Positions 35,723-44,747 are shown, counted from the stretch's first letter. The stretch: 64,000 nucleotides of DNA from Pseudomonas vlassakiae (GCF_014269035.2 NZ_JABWRP020000022.1:1-64000), one strand, 5' to 3'. The notes: generated by a model from the sequence alone, not told the origin. Made by a program: numbers and translations.

Positions 35723-35734
35723 ACACGCGATTCC

Positions 35735-36568
35735 TTAAAGCGAAGCTACGCGGCGCTGCACGAAACGATCGACGTATTCGTCCGCAGGCTGATAGAGGAT
35801 TTCCTTCGGCGTGCCGACCTGGATCAGGCGACCGTCTTTGAGAATGGCAATCCGGTTGCCGATACGCACCGCTTCATCGAGGTCGTGGGTGATGAAGACG
35901 ATGGTCTTGTGCAAGGTCTTCTGCAGCTCCAGCAGCTGGTCCTGCATTTCGGCGCGAATCAGCGGGTCGAGCGCACTGAAGGCTTCGTCCATGAGGATGA
36001 TGTCAGTGTCGGCGGCCAAGGCACGGGCCAGGCCAACGCGCTGGCGCATCCCGCCCGACAACTGGTGCGGGTACGATTTTTCATACCCTTTCAAGCCCAC
36101 GGTGTTGATCCAGTGCTGGGCTCGCTCAATGCACGTGGCCTTGTTTTCGCCACGGACTTTCAGGCCATAGCCGACGTTGTCCAGCACGCTGCGGTGCGGC
36201 AGCAGGCCGAAGCTCTGGAACACCATGCTGATCTTGTGTCGGCGGAATTCACGCAGGGCCGGCAGGTCGTATTGCAGGATGTCCTCGCCATCGACCAGGA
36301 TCTGGCCGCTGGTGGGGTCGATCAGGCGGTTGAAATGGCGCACCAGGGTTGATTTGCCCGAGCCCGACAGTCCCATGATCACGAAGATCTCACCGCTGCC
36401 GATGGACAACGAAAGGTCGTTGACGCCGACCACGCAGCCGGTTTCGGCCAGCACCTGGTCCTTGGCCTTTTTCTGGCGGATCAGTGCCATGGCCTCTTCG
36501 GCGCGCGCCCCGAAAATCTTGAAGACGTTCTTCACTTCGATCTTGTTCATCATCTGCTTGGCGCTCAT
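35735..36568 (-). CDS. Betaine/proline-type ABC transporter ATP-binding protein
   Basis: A 277-residue ATPase of the ProV/HutV/OpuCA class. Walker A GLSGSGKST, signature LSGGMRQR, Walker B IILMDEAFSALD and the H-loop FITHDLDEA are intact. No C-terminal CBS domains are present, as in the shorter HutV-type proteins. ATG 36568 overlaps the permease stop by four bases. It energises uptake of a quaternary amine or histidine-like substrate with the neighbouring permease and binding protein. Confidence 0.92.
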   Translation of the reverse strand: MSAKQMMNKIEVKNVFKIFGARAEEAMALIRQKKAKDQVLAETGCVVGVNDLSLSIGSGEIFVIMGLSGSGKSTLVRHFNRLIDPTSGQILVDGEDILQYDLPALREFRRHKISMVFQSFGLLPHRSVLDNVGYGLKVRGENKATCIERAQHWINTVGLKGYEKSYPHQLSGGMRQRVGLARALAADTDIILMDEAFSALDPLIRAEMQDQLLELQKTLHKTIVFITHDLDEAVRIGNRIAILKDGRLIQVGTPKEILYQPADEYVDRFVQRRVASL

Positions 36569-37416
36569 TTGCCCACCCCATGCCGTGGCCGGCCATAAGC
36601 CTGGGTAATACGGTCGATCACGACCGCCAGAATCACAATGGCCAGGCCCGCTTCGAGGCCGCGGCCGACGTTGAGGGTCTGGATGCCGACCAGCACGTCT
36701 TCACCCAGGCCACGGGCGCCGATCATCGACGCGATGACCACCATCGACAGGGCCATCATGGTGGTCTGGTTGATACCGGCCATGATGCTCGGCAACGCCA
36801 GGGGCAGTTGCACGCCGAACAGTTGCTGCAGGCGATTGGCGCCGAAGGCATTGATTGCCTCCATCACTTCGCCATCCACCTGGCGAATCCCCAGATCGGT
36901 CAGGCGGATCAGTGGCGGAGCGGCATAGATGACGGTGGCAAAGATCGCCGGCACCTTGCCCAGGCCGAACAGCATCAACACCGGAATCAGGTACACGAAG
37001 CTGGGCATGGTCTGCATGATGTCGAGCAGCGGCATCAACACCGCCCGCAGGCGGTCGTTGCGCGCCGACAGGATCCCCAGCGGAATGCCGACCAGCACGG
37101 AGATCAGCGTGGCCACCAGCATCAGCGCCAAGGTCTGCATCAGCTTGTCCCAGAGGCCTACCGCACCGACCAGGAACAGCAAGCCGACGATCACGGCGGT
37201 GGCCGCGACCTTGCGGGTGGCATGCCAGGCAATACCCGCGACGATGGCCAGCACCAGCCACCAAGGGGTCGCGCGCAGCAGGCCTTCGAGGTTGACGATG
37301 GCCCACAACAGAGTGTCGGAGACGTGCCGGAACACATCGCCGTAGTTGCTTACCAGCGCATCGACCCAGCCATTGACCCAGTCGGCAATGGAGAACGTGA
37401 AGTTTTTGGGAAACAT
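36565..37416 (-). CDS. Betaine/proline-type ABC transporter permease
   Basis: A 283-residue inner-membrane protein with about six or seven helices, of the ProW/HutW class. The domain spans about 90-270 with MPSFVYLIPVLMLFGLGKVP and the coupling motif EAINAFGANRLQQLFGVQLP. The N-terminal 40 residues (NGWVDALVSNYGDVFRHVSD) are the amphipathic region seen in ProW-like permeases. Cotranscribed with the ATPase (overlap) and the binding protein (72 bases upstream). Confidence 0.92.
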   Translation of the reverse strand: MFPKNFTFSIADWVNGWVDALVSNYGDVFRHVSDTLLWAIVNLEGLLRATPWWLVLAIVAGIAWHATRKVAATAVIVGLLFLVGAVGLWDKLMQTLALMLVATLISVLVGIPLGILSARNDRLRAVLMPLLDIMQTMPSFVYLIPVLMLFGLGKVPAIFATVIYAAPPLIRLTDLGIRQVDGEVMEAINAFGANRLQQLFGVQLPLALPSIMAGINQTTMMALSMVVIASMIGARGLGEDVLVGIQTLNVGRGLEAGLAIVILAVVIDRITQAYGRPRHGVGK

Positions 37417-37488
37417 GGAATTGTCTCGAGCAAGTGCATGGAGCGGACCGACGTGGGTATATCCGGCAACCGCCGGACGCCCCCGCTT

Positions 37489-38457
37489 TCAGAGTGCCGC
37501 ATCGACCTTCTTGGCTGCGTCTTCGCTGACCCAGCTGTGCCAGACTTCCGGGTGCTCCTTGAGGAACAACCTGGCCAGCTCCGGCGACTCGATACGGTCT
37601 TTGCTCATGCGCGCCAGGTTCTGGTTCAGCAGGTCGATCGGCAGATTGACCTTTTCCAGTACTGCCACCAGTTCCGGCGCCTGCTCGTGGAAGGCCTTGG
37701 ACACCCCCACCTTGATGGTCACGGATTTGTCCACGCCGGGCTTCTCGTCCAGCTTGACCAGGTCGGCCTGGCCCATCAACGGCGTCGGTGACCAGTAATA
37801 GAACAGGATCGGCTCACCCCGCTTGTAGCTCGACAGCACGGCGGCATCCAGCGCCGGGCCGGTGCCCGGACGGAAGTTGGTATAGGTGTTTTCCAGGCCG
37901 TAGTGCTTGAGCATTTCGCTGTTGTCCAGCTCACAGGTCCAGCCGGCCGGGCAGTTGTAGAAGCGCCCCTTGTCCGGTTCTTCCGGGTCCTGGAAGACCT
38001 GAGCGTATTGCCCCAGGTCGGCGATGCGCTTGAGGTTCGGTGCCTTGGCTTCGAGTTTGCGCTGGGCATCGCCTTCGATCACATAACGCGGCACGTACCA
38101 GCCCTCGACCGCGCCTACCACCGGGGCGCCGACGCCGACGACCTTGCCGGCAGCCGCAGCCTTGTTCCAGACCTCGCTGCGCCCTACCCATTCTTCGGCG
38201 AACACCTGGATATCGTTGCTGCTCAGGGCGTTTTCCATGGAGATGGAGTTGCCCGGCAGGCTATCGGTATCGCAGCCGTAACCGTTTTTCAGCACGAACT
38301 GCATCACGTCGGTGAGCAGCATCCCGCTTTCCCAGTTCAAACCGGCGAATTTGACCGGTTTGCCAGACTCGCACCAACTGGCGGCCTGGCTGCCGCCAGC
38401 GGACGCCAGCAACCCGAGAGAAAGTGTCGTGGTCAGCAGAGCCTTTGTAATTGTCAT
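37489..38457 (-). CDS. Betaine/proline-type substrate-binding protein
   Basis: A 322-residue exported binding protein of the ProX/HutX (OpuAC) class; signal peptide about 1-25 (GGSQAAS). The mature part contains aromatic residues suited to cation-pi binding of quaternary amines, including NWESGM, EEWVGRSEVW, EGWYVPRYV and FYYWSPTPL. ATG 38457 is chosen for the signal peptide with GGGAG upstream. It is the first gene of a four-gene operon with permease, ATPase and lyase, divergent from a LysR gene. A palindrome CAGCC-T-GGCTG (38523-38533) lies in the shared 173-base promoter. Confidence 0.92.
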   Translation of the reverse strand: MTITKALLTTTLSLGLLASAGGSQAASWCESGKPVKFAGLNWESGMLLTDVMQFVLKNGYGCDTDSLPGNSISMENALSSNDIQVFAEEWVGRSEVWNKAAAAGKVVGVGAPVVGAVEGWYVPRYVIEGDAQRKLEAKAPNLKRIADLGQYAQVFQDPEEPDKGRFYNCPAGWTCELDNSEMLKHYGLENTYTNFRPGTGPALDAAVLSSYKRGEPILFYYWSPTPLMGQADLVKLDEKPGVDKSVTIKVGVSKAFHEQAPELVAVLEKVNLPIDLLNQNLARMSKDRIESPELARLFLKEHPEVWHSWVSEDAAKKVDAAL

Positions 38458-38630
38458 TGTGACGCTCCCAAACAAGAACATTGATTGCAGTATTCGAGGG
38501 CATCCGGCCCAAAGAGGGACGCCAGCCTGGCTGACGTGCCGTCCTTGGTGAGCACTGCGCAGGAGAAATATTTCACAATGTAAAAAAAGGATAAAATAAT
38601 AAGTGCTGATGCATCACAAAGGAAAAACCT

Positions 38631-39545
38631 ATGAAGTTCACGCTGCGGCAACTGCGCTATGCGCTCACAGCGGCCAAGCACGGAAACCTGACGGCTGCGG
38701 CCATGGAACTGCATGTGTCACAACCCTCCATCTCGGCCGCCATCACCGAGCTGGAGGAGGTGCTTGGGCAATCGATCTTCATCCGCCAACGGGGCCTGGG
38801 CATATCGCTGACGCCCTTCGGTCGCACAGTCATGGTCCAGGCCCGTCGCGTACTGGCAGAGGCGCAGACCTTTGCCGAAATCAATGCCAATGCAGGTGAG
38901 TGCGTCGGCGAACTGGTGGTCGGCTGTTTCGAAGACCTGGCGCCCTATTGCCTGCCGCAAACCGTGCGGCGGATGCAGGAGTCCTGCCCGCGGGTTACCG
39001 TCGACATGCGCGATGGCAGCTTCGATTTCGTGGGCAAGCGGCTCAGTGAAGGGGCGATAGAGCTGGCGATCACCTACGACCTGGGTTTGCCGCCGAACAC
39101 CCACTGCACTCAGCTGTGCGAGCTGACCGCTCAGGTACTGCTGGCAGCCGATCACCCCTTGGCAAGGGAACCGCGCGTCAGCCTCAAGGCACTGGCGCAA
39201 TACACCCTGGTGGTCACCGATCAGGCGCAGAGTTGGCAGCATGTGCTGGACCTGTTCAGCTTCTACGACCTGTCACCGGCCGTTGTGCACCGTGTGCGCA
39301 CCTTCGAGCTGCAGCGTAGCCTCGTCGCCAACGGCTTTGGCGTGGCGCTGATCTATACCCGGCCATTTGGTGACCGTAGCTATGATGGGCAAGCGCTGGT
39401 CTGCCGGCCGACCGATGAGAAGCTGCCCACCCACAGCATCGTCCTGGCGCATGACCAGCGCTATCCGCTGACGCCTTCGGCCGAGGCGTTCAAGGCGCTG
39501 GCGGTGGCCTGGTTCGCCGAGCGGCCATCGTTTGCATCCGAGTGA
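38631..39545 (+). CDS. LysR-family regulator of the betaine transporter/lyase operon
   Basis: A 304-residue regulator. Helix-turn-helix: FTLRQLRYALTAAKHGNLTA then SQPSISAAITELEEVLG. The effector domain follows (ELVVGCFEDLAPYCLPQTVR). GAAAGG-type ribosome site AAAGGA lies before ATG 38631. The divergent arrangement is the standard one for LysR control of the transporter-lyase operon, probably induced by the transported betaine or its product. It does not resemble HutC, the GntR-type regulator of normal hut genes. Confidence 0.9.
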   Translation: MKFTLRQLRYALTAAKHGNLTAAAMELHVSQPSISAAITELEEVLGQSIFIRQRGLGISLTPFGRTVMVQARRVLAEAQTFAEINANAGECVGELVVGCFEDLAPYCLPQTVRRMQESCPRVTVDMRDGSFDFVGKRLSEGAIELAITYDLGLPPNTHCTQLCELTAQVLLAADHPLAREPRVSLKALAQYTLVVTDQAQSWQHVLDLFSFYDLSPAVVHRVRTFELQRSLVANGFGVALIYTRPFGDRSYDGQALVCRPTDEKLPTHSIVLAHDQRYPLTPSAEAFKALAVAWFAERPSFASE

Positions 39546-39570
39546 TTGTCAGGGGTCCGGACCGCTCAGA

Positions 39571-39599
39571 AATCGCACAACAGTTCGGTAATCGCACAA
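39571..39599. promoter_or_regulatory. Tandem PcaR-type binding sites before pcaI
   Basis: AATCGCACAA occurs at 39571-39580 and again at 39590-39599, 19 bases apart. The second copy lies inside GTTCGGTAATCGCAC (39583-39597), which differs by one base from the PcaR site I recall for the P. putida pcaI promoter. Control by the IclR-type activator PcaR with 3-oxoadipate as inducer is therefore likely; pcaR itself is not in this window. Confidence 0.75.
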
Positions 39600-39743
39600 A
39601 TTCCTCTCCGCCCCCTCTACTGTTTCACGCGATTGCGGCACGCTATGGGCAAGTCAGCACACAACGCCAACGCGCTGAATGGCCCCACCGCGTCAACGCG
39701 GCAGGTCGACAATTCATACTCCAGGAAGAACCAGGAGCTCGCT

Positions 39744-40439
39744 GTGATCAATAAAACGTTTGAGTCCATCGCCAGCGCGGTGGAAGGGATTACCGACGGT
39801 TCGACCATCATGGTCGGTGGCTTCGGCACCGCCGGGATGCCGTCCGAACTCATCGATGGCCTGATCGCCACCGGTGCCCGCGACCTGACCATCATCAGCA
39901 ACAACGCCGGCAACGGCGAGATCGGCCTGGCCGCTCTGCTGATGGCCGGCAGCGTGCGCAAGGTAATCTGCTCCTTCCCGCGCCAGTCCGACTCCTACGT
40001 GTTCGACGAACTGTACCGTGCCGGCAAGATCGAACTGGAAGTCGTGCCACAAGGCAACCTGGCGGAGCGTATCCGCGCAGCGGGTTCGGGCATCGGTGCA
40101 TTCTTCTCGCCGACCGGCTACGGCACCCTGCTCGCCGAAGGCAAGGAAACCCGTGAAATCGACGGCCGCCAGTACGTGCTGGAAATGCCACTGCACGCCG
40201 ACTTTGCGCTGATCAAGGCGCACAAGGGTGACCGTTGGGGCAACCTGGTCTACCGCAAGGCCGCGCGCAACTTCGGCCCGATCATGGCCATGGCCGCCAA
40301 GACCGCCATCGCCCAGGTCGACCAGGTTGTCGAGCTCGGTGAACTGGACCCGGAGCACATCATCACCCCGGGTATTTTCGTCCAGCGCGTGGTCGCCGTT
40401 TCCGGTGCTGCCGCTTCTTCGATCGCCAACGCTGTCTGA
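39744..40439 (+). CDS. pcaI: 3-oxoadipate CoA-transferase subunit A
   Basis: A 231-residue class I CoA-transferase alpha subunit. GTG 39744 follows AGGAG and gives the length of known PcaI; the first residues MINKTFESIASAVEGI and the glycine-rich MVGGFGTAGMPSELID match. With PcaJ it transfers CoA from succinyl-CoA to 3-oxoadipate in the beta-ketoadipate pathway. Like in P. putida, pcaIJ stands apart from the other pca genes. An acetoacetate-type CoA-transferase is the alternative, but the PcaR-type sites upstream favour pcaI. Confidence 0.9.
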   Translation: MINKTFESIASAVEGITDGSTIMVGGFGTAGMPSELIDGLIATGARDLTIISNNAGNGEIGLAALLMAGSVRKVICSFPRQSDSYVFDELYRAGKIELEVVPQGNLAERIRAAGSGIGAFFSPTGYGTLLAEGKETREIDGRQYVLEMPLHADFALIKAHKGDRWGNLVYRKAARNFGPIMAMAAKTAIAQVDQVVELGELDPEHIITPGIFVQRVVAVSGAAASSIANAV

Positions 40440-40447
40440 GGCCTGCC

Positions 40448-41089
40448 ATGACCATCACCAAAAAGCTCTCCCGCACCGAGATGGCCCAGCGCGTGGCCGC
40501 AGACATCCAGGAAGGCGCCTACGTCAACCTGGGCATCGGCGCACCGACCCTGGTGGCCAACTACCTGGGCGACAAGGAAGTGTTCCTGCACAGCGAGAAT
40601 GGCCTGCTGGGCATGGGCCCGAGCCCGGCGCCAGGCGAGGAAGACGACGACCTGATCAACGCCGGCAAGCAACACGTGACCCTGCTCACCGGTGGTGCCT
40701 TCTTCCACCACGCCGACTCGTTCTCGATGATGCGTGGCGGCCACCTGGACATCGCCGTGCTGGGCGCCTTCCAGGTCTCGGTCAAGGGCGACCTGGCCAA
40801 CTGGCACACCGGCGCCGAAGGTTCGATCCCCGCCGTGGGCGGCGCGATGGACCTGGCCACGGGCGCCCGCCAGGTGTTCGTGATGATGGACCACCTGACC
40901 AAGACCGGCGAAAGCAAGCTGGTGCCCGAGTGCACCTACCCGCTGACCGGCATCGGTTGCGTCAGCCGTATCTACACCGACCTGGCCGTGCTGGAAGTGA
41001 CTGCCGATGGCCTGAAAGTGGTAGAGATCTGCGCGGACATCGACTTTGACGAGCTGCAGAAGCTCAGTGGCGTGCCGCTGATTCAGTGA
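40448..41089 (+). CDS. pcaJ: 3-oxoadipate CoA-transferase subunit B
   Basis: A 213-residue class I CoA-transferase beta subunit. The active-site glutamate is in the HSENGLLGMGP block near residue 51, where the CoA thioester intermediate forms. NLGIGAPTLVANYL and the later GGAMDLATGARQVFVMMDH are family signatures. Starts eight bases after the pcaI stop, so the subunits are translated together. Confidence 0.93.
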   Translation: MTITKKLSRTEMAQRVAADIQEGAYVNLGIGAPTLVANYLGDKEVFLHSENGLLGMGPSPAPGEEDDDLINAGKQHVTLLTGGAFFHHADSFSMMRGGHLDIAVLGAFQVSVKGDLANWHTGAEGSIPAVGGAMDLATGARQVFVMMDHLTKTGESKLVPECTYPLTGIGCVSRIYTDLAVLEVTADGLKVVEICADIDFDELQKLSGVPLIQ

Positions 41090-41107
41090 TCTGCTGAACC
41101 TGACCGA

Positions 41108-41139
41108 GCGGCTACAGCGATCATTGCGCTAGTAGCCGC
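41108..41139. terminator. Bidirectional hairpin between pcaJ and the IclR gene
   Basis: An exact 8-bp stem GCGGCTAC/GTAGCCGC with a 16-base loop lies between two converging genes. No T run follows on either strand, so it may end transcription weakly or protect the transcript ends. Confidence 0.5.
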
Positions 41140-41160
41140 CCCGCGTCCTGCTGGCGATGA

Positions 41161-41877
41161 TCACTTCCCGGCTGCCGGCAAGCCATCTGCAGCCTTGCAG
41201 CCAAGGCTGCGCATCAGGTCACGGGTAGCGTCGAAGAAAATGTCGTTGAAGGCTTCGGCACACTCCGGGGTGAGCCGGCTGGATGGGCCGGAAAGCACCA
41301 GTGCGCCGACCAGCTCGTCGCCAGCGCCGTACACGGGAAAGGCGACCGATGCGGCATGCGGGTCTGTGGCTCCCATCGAGTAAAACGGCTTTTGCATGGC
41401 GATACCGCTGGCGAACGGCGCGCGCAACGCCTGGGCCCCAGCGGCGTCGTCCATCGGCCGCATGTCGCCGGGCTGGACGTGCATGCGCAGTCGATGGGGC
41501 GAATTGACGCGGTACTGACACATCCGATACGCGCCGTGTCGCACGTAGAACGAGGCCGTCTCGCCGGTACGCTCTGCCAACTGGTGCAGCCTGGGCATCA
41601 CGTGGCGCTCCAGATCAATGCCCTCCTCATACACCGCATTGAGCCGCATGACCTCGCTGGCCAGCTGGTAGCGCCCATCTGCCATGCGATTGACGAAACC
41701 ATGGTTCTCCAGCGAGACCATCAAACGCATGATGGTACTTTTGATCAGTCCGGTACGCTCGACAAGCTCCACAAGGGTCAAGGACGTGTCGCCCACCTGG
41801 AACGCCGAGAGCACTGTCAGCACGCGGTCAGCCGAAGCCACGCCATTCACCGCAGGACGCGGCCGAACATTAACCAT
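41161..41877 (-). CDS. IclR-family transcriptional regulator
   Basis: A 238-residue regulator. The N-terminal winged helix (VLTVLSAFQVGDTSLTLVEL, then TGLIKSTIMRLMVSLENHGF) is followed by the IclR effector domain (ETASFYVRHGAYRMCQYRVN). It is not PcaR by position or sequence feel. Because it precedes the OprD porin gene on the same strand side and IclR proteins bind short palindromes, I link it to the 15-bp repeats at 43601, 43706, 48129 and 48211. The effector is probably the acid imported by the neighbouring porins and carriers. Confidence 0.88.
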   Translation of the reverse strand: MVNVRPRPAVNGVASADRVLTVLSAFQVGDTSLTLVELVERTGLIKSTIMRLMVSLENHGFVNRMADGRYQLASEVMRLNAVYEEGIDLERHVMPRLHQLAERTGETASFYVRHGAYRMCQYRVNSPHRLRMHVQPGDMRPMDDAAGAQALRAPFASGIAMQKPFYSMGATDPHAASVAFPVYGAGDELVGALVLSGPSSRLTPECAEAFNDIFFDATRDLMRSLGCKAADGLPAAGK

Positions 41878-42059
41878 CCGTAGATCCTCACCTTTGAATT
41901 GCCCAAGTCTTTGTCAGGGCCCAGATGAATCATTATCTGCGAATGCCCTGGCAACCGCCATCATGCCAGCAAGAGCCGATGCGGCACCATCATCGTCGAC
42001 GGTGAAGAACCTTGAGCATTTCCCGGACCGTAACGCTGAACAGGCCGGCTGCTGCCAGC

Positions 42060-43376
42060 TCAGAACAATGCCACGGTATAGTTGACGATCACGCGGTTCT
42101 GATCGCCATTGCGGGCCGCTTCGCTGCGGGACATGCCATTGCGCCAGGCCACGCCCAGGCCCTTGAAGGTCCCGCTCTGGATCACATAATCCAGGGAGAA
42201 GTCCCGCTCCCACTCCGACTGCTCGGCGCCGCCCGCGGTCTGGATGTGGTCACCCTTGAGATACATCACCGAGGCCTTGAGGCCGGGCACACCCAACGCC
42301 GCGAAATCGTAGCCATACTGCGCAAAACCGGTGCGCTCGCCAGCACGCGTGAAACTCAATAGCATCTTGTCTGTCCACAGATACAAGCTGCTGCCACCGG
42401 CCCCCTTGTTGATCGACCCTTGGTTGATCTGCACGAAGTTGCTGTCATCGGAAACGCTCTGATAGCCCAGCATGAGCGAGTGACCACCCAGGCGGTAAGT
42501 GAACGCCGCACTCCACAGGTCGCTATCGATTTCGCCGTCTCCATCGGCGGTGTAGCCGCCTACGGTATAGCCCTGCGCTCGCCCCGAAGCGCTGCCGTTG
42601 GCGCCGTCCGAGCGGGTGCGGAAGTAGCGCAGGTCGGTCGTCAGCGAGCTGTCGTCAGTCAGTGCCAGGGTATGATTGAGGCCAGCAAAATGCTGCTGGT
42701 AATAGTCCTGCAATTCACCCGCGTAGTACTGCAGCATGAGCGCATCGCTGGCACGGTAATCGACACCGGCAAAATAGAAACGGTCACTTTCCTGGGTGCC
42801 GCCACTTACGGCCATGCCGGTCAGGTCGGTGGACGCCCGGCCCCGGGCGCGGTCAAGCGCACCGCCGATCAGCATCAGATTGTCGAACTCCTTCGACTGC
42901 AGCTGCACCCCCTGGAAGGTCTGCGGCAGCAACCGACCATCCGAGGCCATCAACACCGGCATCTTCGGCATCAACTGGCCGACCCGCAGCTCGTTCTTGC
43001 TCGCTTTGAACTTCAAAGTCGCGCCCGCGCTGCCCCACTGATCCACCGCACGCTCGCCATCGGACGGAATCATCGTGCCCCCCGCGTGTCGGCCACGGCC
43101 GCTGTCCAAGGTGACACCCAGCATGGCGGTCGCATCCCCCCCGACGCCGATCACCCCGCTGGTGTACCCCGAACGCAGATCGAGCAGGAAGCCCTGCGCC
43201 CATTCCTCGGTCTTCGACGGCTTGGCGGCACCGTCGCGGTTATCACTGTTGAAGTAGAAGTTACGCATCGCCAGGTTGGCATGGCTGTCGGCAAGAAAGT
43301 CCGCCAGAGCAGGCGACGCCATTAGGCCACCACTGGCGGCAAGGGCAAGACCACAGAAGGAAGGTAAGGATTTCAA
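42060..43376 (-). CDS. OprD-family outer-membrane porin
   Basis: A 438-residue porin with a signal peptide (SPALADFLADS). The N-terminal DSHANLAMRNFYFNSDNRDG block and the EWAQGFLLDLRSGYTSGVIGVGGDA block are the OprD hallmarks, and the barrel ends in an aromatic (YTVALF). Members of the OpdK-like branch take up aromatic or organic acids. Divergent from the SMP-30 gene with 405 bases between; the likely role is entry of the substrate handled by that cluster. Confidence 0.93.
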   Translation of the reverse strand: MKSLPSFCGLALAASGGLMASPALADFLADSHANLAMRNFYFNSDNRDGAAKPSKTEEWAQGFLLDLRSGYTSGVIGVGGDATAMLGVTLDSGRGRHAGGTMIPSDGERAVDQWGSAGATLKFKASKNELRVGQLMPKMPVLMASDGRLLPQTFQGVQLQSKEFDNLMLIGGALDRARGRASTDLTGMAVSGGTQESDRFYFAGVDYRASDALMLQYYAGELQDYYQQHFAGLNHTLALTDDSSLTTDLRYFRTRSDGANGSASGRAQGYTVGGYTADGDGEIDSDLWSAAFTYRLGGHSLMLGYQSVSDDSNFVQINQGSINKGAGGSSLYLWTDKMLLSFTRAGERTGFAQYGYDFAALGVPGLKASVMYLKGDHIQTAGGAEQSEWERDFSLDYVIQSGTFKGLGVAWRNGMSRSEAARNGDQNRVIVNYTVALF

Positions 43377-43600
43377 GACGAAAGCTCCCTGAGCACCCGA
43401 ACCCAGGTGCCGGTTTTCTTGTTATTGGAATGGACGCCGAGTCAGCCCTGCATGCCCCAACGGCGCACGGTGACCCGCTTGCGCCAGGCGGTGACAGCCG
43501 CAAGGCCAACGGTAAGCGAGAGGTTTTTCAGAGACCGAGAAGGACGGTACGGCATACGCCATGACCAAGGCTGCATAGCAAACTCCAGTTGTTTTTATTT

Positions 43601-43615
43601 TGGAACGCCATTTCC
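43601..43615. promoter_or_regulatory. Copy A of the 15-bp palindrome TGnAAYG-n-CRTTnCA
   Basis: TGGAACGCCATTTCC. It matches copies B, C and D in the two half-sites apart from the last base. Centre at 43608, 105 bp from copy B, close to ten helical turns. Predicted operator of the adjacent IclR regulator. Confidence 0.6.
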
Positions 43616-43705
43616 TTTACATAAGGTCACATAATTTTGAACCTCGTCAAGAGCCGCAAAAAAGACGACGAAAATCATCGCCTTTCGTCGCATCATGATT
43701 TATTT

Positions 43706-43720
43706 TGAAATGGCATTGCA
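43706..43720. promoter_or_regulatory. Copy B of the 15-bp palindrome
   Basis: TGAAATGGCATTGCA, whose reverse complement TGCAATGCCATTTCA agrees with the full consensus. It lies 61 bases before the SMP-30 start, where it could overlap the promoter. Confidence 0.65.
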
Positions 43721-43781
43721 TTAAACCAAGAACACAACAACAACCTGGACGCTCACGCGCCCCTTGCCGCCAGGAGCCCTC

Positions 43782-44702
43782 ATGAGTTTTTTCGCTGCCC
43801 CACCCACCGTCGAAACCACCGTCTTCACGCGCCTGCCCGAACGCTTCCGCGACCCGCGCCCCACTGCCTGGGCCAACGCCAACCGCCAGGGACGCGCAAT
43901 CGACTCATTCCTCGAGGGCCCGTCTTTCGACCGTCAGGGGCGCTTGTACGTGACCGACATTCCCAACGGGCGCATCTTCCGCATCTCGCCCCAAGGCGAA
44001 TGGGAACTGGTCTGCCAGTACGATGGCTGGCCCAACGGCCTGAAGATTCACCAGGACGGGCGCATCTTCATCACCGACTACAAGCGTGGGATCATGCTGC
44101 TCGACCCGCAGACCGGCGCCATCGAGCCGCTGCTGGACTCGGCCGGCTCCGAAGGTTTCAAGGGCGTCAACGACCTGGTGTTCGCGCCGAACGGTGACCT
44201 GTACTTCACCGACCAGGGCCAGACTGGCCTGCAGGACGCCACGGGCCGGGTATACAAGCTCGACGCCAAGGGCAACCTGACGTGCCTGCTGGGTACCATT
44301 CCCAGCCCCAACGGCATCGTCTACGACCCCCACCTCAACCACCTGCTGGTAGCCGTGACCCGCGCGCAGCAGATCTGGCGCATCCCGCTGGGCAACGGCT
44401 CGATCGTCGGCAAGGTGGGCGTTTTCGCGCAGTTGCATGGCGGCCTGGGCGGGCCCGACGGCCTGGCCCTCGATGCGCAGAGCAACCTGTACATCGCCCA
44501 TACCGGCTTCGGCTCGGTGTGGAAGCTGTCGAAAGTCGCCGAACCGCTGCAACGCATCGTCTCCTGCGCCGGGATCAGCAACACCAACCTGGCCTTCGGT
44601 GGCGATGACGGGCAGACCCTGTTCATTACCGAATCCGAGACCGGCAGCATTCTGCAGGTCCGTACCGCCACACCTGGGTTGCAGATGTATTCCCACAGCT
44701 GA
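43782..44702 (+). CDS. SMP-30/gluconolactonase/LRE-family protein
   Basis: A 306-residue six-bladed beta-propeller protein, cytosolic (no signal). The metal-binding glutamate is in FLEGPSFDRQGRLYVTD, and the asparagine and aspartate ligands in GVNDLVFAPNGDLYFTDQGQ and GPDGLALDAQSNLYIAH. Family members hydrolyse sugar or organic-acid lactones. ATG 43782 follows CAGGAG. It starts an operon with the MFS gene 45 bases downstream, suggesting lactone opening after uptake. Confidence 0.88.
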   Translation: MSFFAAPPTVETTVFTRLPERFRDPRPTAWANANRQGRAIDSFLEGPSFDRQGRLYVTDIPNGRIFRISPQGEWELVCQYDGWPNGLKIHQDGRIFITDYKRGIMLLDPQTGAIEPLLDSAGSEGFKGVNDLVFAPNGDLYFTDQGQTGLQDATGRVYKLDAKGNLTCLLGTIPSPNGIVYDPHLNHLLVAVTRAQQIWRIPLGNGSIVGKVGVFAQLHGGLGGPDGLALDAQSNLYIAHTGFGSVWKLSKVAEPLQRIVSCAGISNTNLAFGGDDGQTLFITESETGSILQVRTATPGLQMYSHS

Positions 44703-44747
44703 ACCCGCGCCTGTCAGCGCACACAACAACTACAAAAGAGTGACGAC

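Larger units (their letters stand above)
43377..43781. promoter_or_regulatory. Divergent promoter of the porin and SMP-30 genes
   Basis: No gene is convincing in these 405 bases; short open frames lack ribosome sites and relatives. The right half is AT-rich and carries two copies of a 15-bp palindrome, listed separately at 43601 and 43706. CAGGAG at 43771-43776 is the ribosome site for SMP-30. Confidence 0.6.

Noticed and set aside
34199..38457. Assignment of this cluster as the main hut (histidine utilisation) operon
   Set aside because: hutU, hutI, hutG and hutC are missing, and the lyase lacks the MIO residues needed for histidine deamination.
41161..41877. Assignment of the IclR gene as pcaR because it is next to pcaIJ
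   Set aside because: It faces pcaJ across a hairpin and its sequence does not have the features I associate with PcaR; the 15-bp palindromes link it better to the porin/SMP-30 side.
43407..43634. A 75-codon open frame between the porin and SMP-30 genes
   Set aside because: No ribosome site, overlaps an operator copy, composition random-looking.
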